DNA of 64,000 bases, from contig NZ_JAERRK010000002.1 of assembly GCF_016741775.1 (NCBI RefSeq), forward strand, positions 310,001 to 374,000, written 5' to 3'. The position numbers were made by a program, and so were the translations under genes. Below the pieces are notes generated by a model. The model worked only from the letters and a program-made list of their open reading frames with translations. It was not told where the DNA came from and searched no databases. Shown here one piece after another: positions 62,062-64,000 of the stretch; position 1 is the stretch's first letter, and the number at the start of each line of letters is the position of its first letter. Source of the DNA: Streptomyces actinomycinicus (lineage in GTDB: Bacteria > Actinomycetota > Actinomycetes > Streptomycetales > Streptomycetaceae).

Positions 62062-62155
62062 GGGCTGGCTACCATGTCACCACGCCCGGGAGGTCCTGCG
62101 CAATATGTTGCCGACGGGATGTCGGAAAGAGCCGGGCCACCCGGCCCGCGGGCCC

Positions 62156-62683
62156 TCAGCCGGCCAGCGTCTCGAGGTCCGCCTCGGACCAGCGCTCGCC
62201 GAGGCCGGTCAGGGTCACGTGCCGCACCTCGTCCGTGGTGTCGCCGACGGCGCGGTGGATGACGACCTGGAGCCGCTCCTCGGTCAGCTCCTCGACCTTG
62301 CCCTCGCCCCACTCCACGACGATCACCGAGTCGGGCAGCGAGACGTCGAGGTCCAGGTCCTCCATCTCGTCCAGACCGCCGGCGAGCCGGTAGGCGTCCA
62401 CGTGGACCAGGGGCGGGCCGTCGCCGAGCGAGGGGTGTACCCGGGCGATCACGAAGGTGGGCGAGGTGACCGCGCCGCGCACGCCCAGGCCCTCGCCGAG
62501 CCCGCGGGTCAGCGTGGTCTTGCCCGCGCCGAGTTCCCCGCTGAGCATCACCAGGTCGCCCGCGCGCAGCAGCTCGGCCAGCCGGCGGCCCAGCTCGCGC
62601 ATCTGCTCGGGCGAGGTGATCGTCAGCCGGATGTCAGCGGGGTGGCGCGCTGCTGCGGGTGCTGCTGGTCGTTCCATAGCCAC
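62156..62683 (-). CDS. tsaE: tRNA threonylcarbamoyladenosine ATPase TsaE
   Basis: A 175-aa P-loop ATPase that supports TsaB-TsaD in t6A synthesis. GELGAGKTTLTRGLGEGLG (about 49-67) is Walker A; TSPTFVIARVHPS and HVDAYRLAG are the TsaE switch and metal motifs; VVEWGEG and HRAVGDTTDEVRHVTLTGLG complete it. The GTG at 62683 has AGGGG at suitable spacing; an ATG at 62677 is an alternative. It overlaps the 3' end of the hydrolase gene by 50 bp, so they are coupled. Confidence 0.94.
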   Translation of the reverse strand: MAMERPAAPAAARHPADIRLTITSPEQMRELGRRLAELLRAGDLVMLSGELGAGKTTLTRGLGEGLGVRGAVTSPTFVIARVHPSLGDGPPLVHVDAYRLAGGLDEMEDLDLDVSLPDSVIVVEWGEGKVEELTEERLQVVIHRAVGDTTDEVRHVTLTGLGERWSEADLETLAG

Positions 62684-63902
62684 TTACGGTAGCCCCTGCG
62701 GGCACCGCACCCGCGCGGGTGAGCAGGTCGGCGAGGCGGTCGGTGACCACTTCCGGGTGTTCCAGCATCACCAGGTGCCCGGCGTCCGGCACGAGCACCA
62801 GTTCGGCGTCGGGCAGCAGGTCGGCGATGGCCTCGCTGTGCTCGCTGGGCGTGACCAGGTCCCGCACACCGGCCAGCACGAGCACGGGCATGTCGCGGAA
62901 GCAGGCGAGCGCCTCGGTCTTGTCGTGGTCGGTGAAGGCCGGGTAGAACTCGGCGACCACGTCGATCGGCGTGGACTCGATCATCCGCTCGGCGAACCGC
63001 TCGACCGCCGGGTCGACGTCCCGTCCCGCGAACGAGTACCGCTTGATGATCCCGGCGAACAGGTCGGCGGTGGCCCGGCGCCCCTTCTCCACCAGCTCCG
63101 CCTGCTGCCCGAGCGCCTTCAGCACTCCGGGGAGGATCCGGCGCACCGCGTTGACGCCGGCCACCGGGAGGCCGAAGTTGACCTCGCCGAGCCGCCCGGA
63201 CGACGTCCCCACGAAGGCGGTGGCGACGACCCGGTCCCGGATCAGCTCGGGGAACTCGGAGGCGAGCGCCATCATGGTCATCCCGCCCATCGAGTGACCC
63301 ACCAGCACGATCGGCCCGTCCGGTACGGCGGCGTCGAGCACGGCCTTCAGATCGCGGCCGAGCTGGTCGATGGCGAGGGGCACCCGGTCCCGGGTCTGCG
63401 CCACGCCCCGCCCGGACCGGCCGTGGCTGCGCTGGTCCCAGTGCACGGTCCGCACCACCCCGCGCAGGGCCGCCCGCTGGAAGTGCCAGGAGTCCTGGCT
63501 GAGGCAGTAGCCGTGGCAGAAGACGACGGTCACCGGGGCGGGCGCCTTGCGGCCGAAGAGCCGCCGCCGGCGCGGCGAGAGGTTCGGCCCGGTATCGGGC
63601 TCGGCCTCGTCCACCTCGTAGTACAGCTCGGTGCCGTCGTCGGAGTACGCCTTGCCAGGGGTGCCGCGCAGGGTGCCGTACGGCCCGGCCGAGTCCAGCG
63701 CCAGGCGGGCCTTGCGGCGCATCCCCCGCCCGACCGTCATCCGCTCGACGGCGACGCCGGCCGCCGCGCCCGCGGCCAGCACGCCTATCGCGGCGCCGGC
63801 GATGCCGGTCGCCCTGCGCCAGCTGCCGGCCGCCCCCGCGGCGGAGGCGGCGGCCGCCGAGGCGACGACGTCCGCCACGGCCTCCGCACTGCTCTCGCTC
63901 AC
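62634..63902 (-). CDS. Alpha/beta hydrolase with N-terminal membrane anchor
   Basis: A 422-aa hydrolase. The GTG at 63902 (VSESSAEAVADVVAS) is followed by an Ala/Gly-rich segment with a hydrophobic stretch (ATGIAGAAIGVLAAGAAAGVAV, about 31-52), a likely anchor. The catalytic site is VLVGHSMGGMTMMAL (nucleophile Ser, about 207); the oxyanion His loop is VVFCHGYCLSQDSW, the acid Asp is in GVRDLVTPSEHSE and the His in VPDAGHLVMLEHPE. The substrate is unknown. It lies upstream of tsaE in one transcript. In other Streptomyces the alanine racemase gene is nearby upstream; the last 98 bp here contain no full gene. Confidence 0.92.
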   Translation of the reverse strand: MSESSAEAVADVVASAAAASAAGAAGSWRRATGIAGAAIGVLAAGAAAGVAVERMTVGRGMRRKARLALDSAGPYGTLRGTPGKAYSDDGTELYYEVDEAEPDTGPNLSPRRRRLFGRKAPAPVTVVFCHGYCLSQDSWHFQRAALRGVVRTVHWDQRSHGRSGRGVAQTRDRVPLAIDQLGRDLKAVLDAAVPDGPIVLVGHSMGGMTMMALASEFPELIRDRVVATAFVGTSSGRLGEVNFGLPVAGVNAVRRILPGVLKALGQQAELVEKGRRATADLFAGIIKRYSFAGRDVDPAVERFAERMIESTPIDVVAEFYPAFTDHDKTEALACFRDMPVLVLAGVRDLVTPSEHSEAIADLLPDAELVLVPDAGHLVMLEHPEVVTDRLADLLTRAGAVPAGATVSGYGTTSSTRSSAPPR

Positions 63903-64000
63903 GTACCGCTCCTCTTCGCCGTACTGCAGTTCGCCTGGTGGGTGAAACGGATGGTTCCGGATGATGTCGCTGTGCTCTTGCGTGACGGGTGTGACCGGTG

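Noticed and set aside
63903..64000. Another gene start at the right edge
   Set aside because: Only 98 bp remain, with no frame showing a recognisable start; probably the hydrolase promoter or leader.

Overview
The window is chromosomal DNA of a Streptomyces or a very close relative. It has very high GC with GC-rich third codon positions, frequent GTG/TTG starts, and diagnostic genes: bldM, whiD, a sigma-BldN-type promoter, CIRCE-controlled groES/groEL, and a large cluster of Hanks-type Ser/Thr kinases. Gene content and order resemble the pcrA-guaA-guaB-bldM-groES-tsaD core region of Streptomyces chromosomes. No phage, insertion sequence, CRISPR array or island boundary was seen.

Layout. 1-5.6 kb: the 5' part of pcrA, then two secreted NlpC/P60 peptidoglycan hydrolases. 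The first has a ydaO-type (c-di-AMP) riboswitch; the second has a leader with mutually exclusive GC-rich hairpins. 5.7-10.2 kb: a LiaFSR/PspC-like envelope-stress module (response regulator, PspC-histidine kinase, divergent PspC/LiaF-like membrane protein) and a DoxX protein. 10.4-14.1 kb: membrane, DUF4429-like, class II aldolase and flavin-binding proteins. 14.2-16.4 kb: guaA, then chorismate mutase behind a Phe/Phe/Tyr leader peptide and terminator (attenuation). 17-20.5 kb: a GMC oxidoreductase and succinate-semialdehyde dehydrogenase operon behind a perfect 22-bp palindrome. 20.6-32 kb: six consecutive kinase-fold genes. Five are membrane anchored and share an unusual extracellular domain, one of these five is a clear pseudokinase, and the sixth lacks an anchor and carries repeat insertions. 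32-37.5 kb: serine hydrolase, glpD, a nucleotide-sugar dehydrogenase homologue lacking catalytic residues, and a membrane protein. 37.5-41 kb: guaB3, guaB and an ECF-like sigma factor. 41.7-43 kb: bldM and whiD. 43-50.4 kb: LysR regulator, MOSC, SDR, a 1276-aa STAND-like NTPase with TPR-like repeats, and a SnoaL-like protein. 50.4-52.7 kb: groEL1-type chaperonin and groES with two CIRCE boxes. 53-58.2 kb: two overlapping polysaccharide deacetylase paralogues (one degenerate), a SAM methyltransferase, an FG-GAP secreted protein and an orphan. 58.4-64 kb: a tRNA-Gly(UCC)-like gene with a non-canonical T-loop, the tsaB-rimI-tsaD operon (t6A), a 55-aa gene under a 22-bp palindrome, tsaE and an alpha/beta hydrolase.

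Cell-envelope functions recur: NlpC/P60 enzymes, LiaFSR-like sensing, kinases with extracellular domains, deacetylases and a possible peptidoglycan-type tRNA-Gly. Purine synthesis (guaA, guaB, guaB3), development (bldM, whiD) and translation quality (tsa genes, groE) are the other themes. The most notable observations are the atypical tRNA-Gly, the pseudokinase in the kinase cluster with its shared extracellular domain, several enzyme homologues without catalytic residues, the attenuator leader, and three genes whose stop-codon regions lie in tandem duplications. Gene identities rest on motif reading, not database searches.
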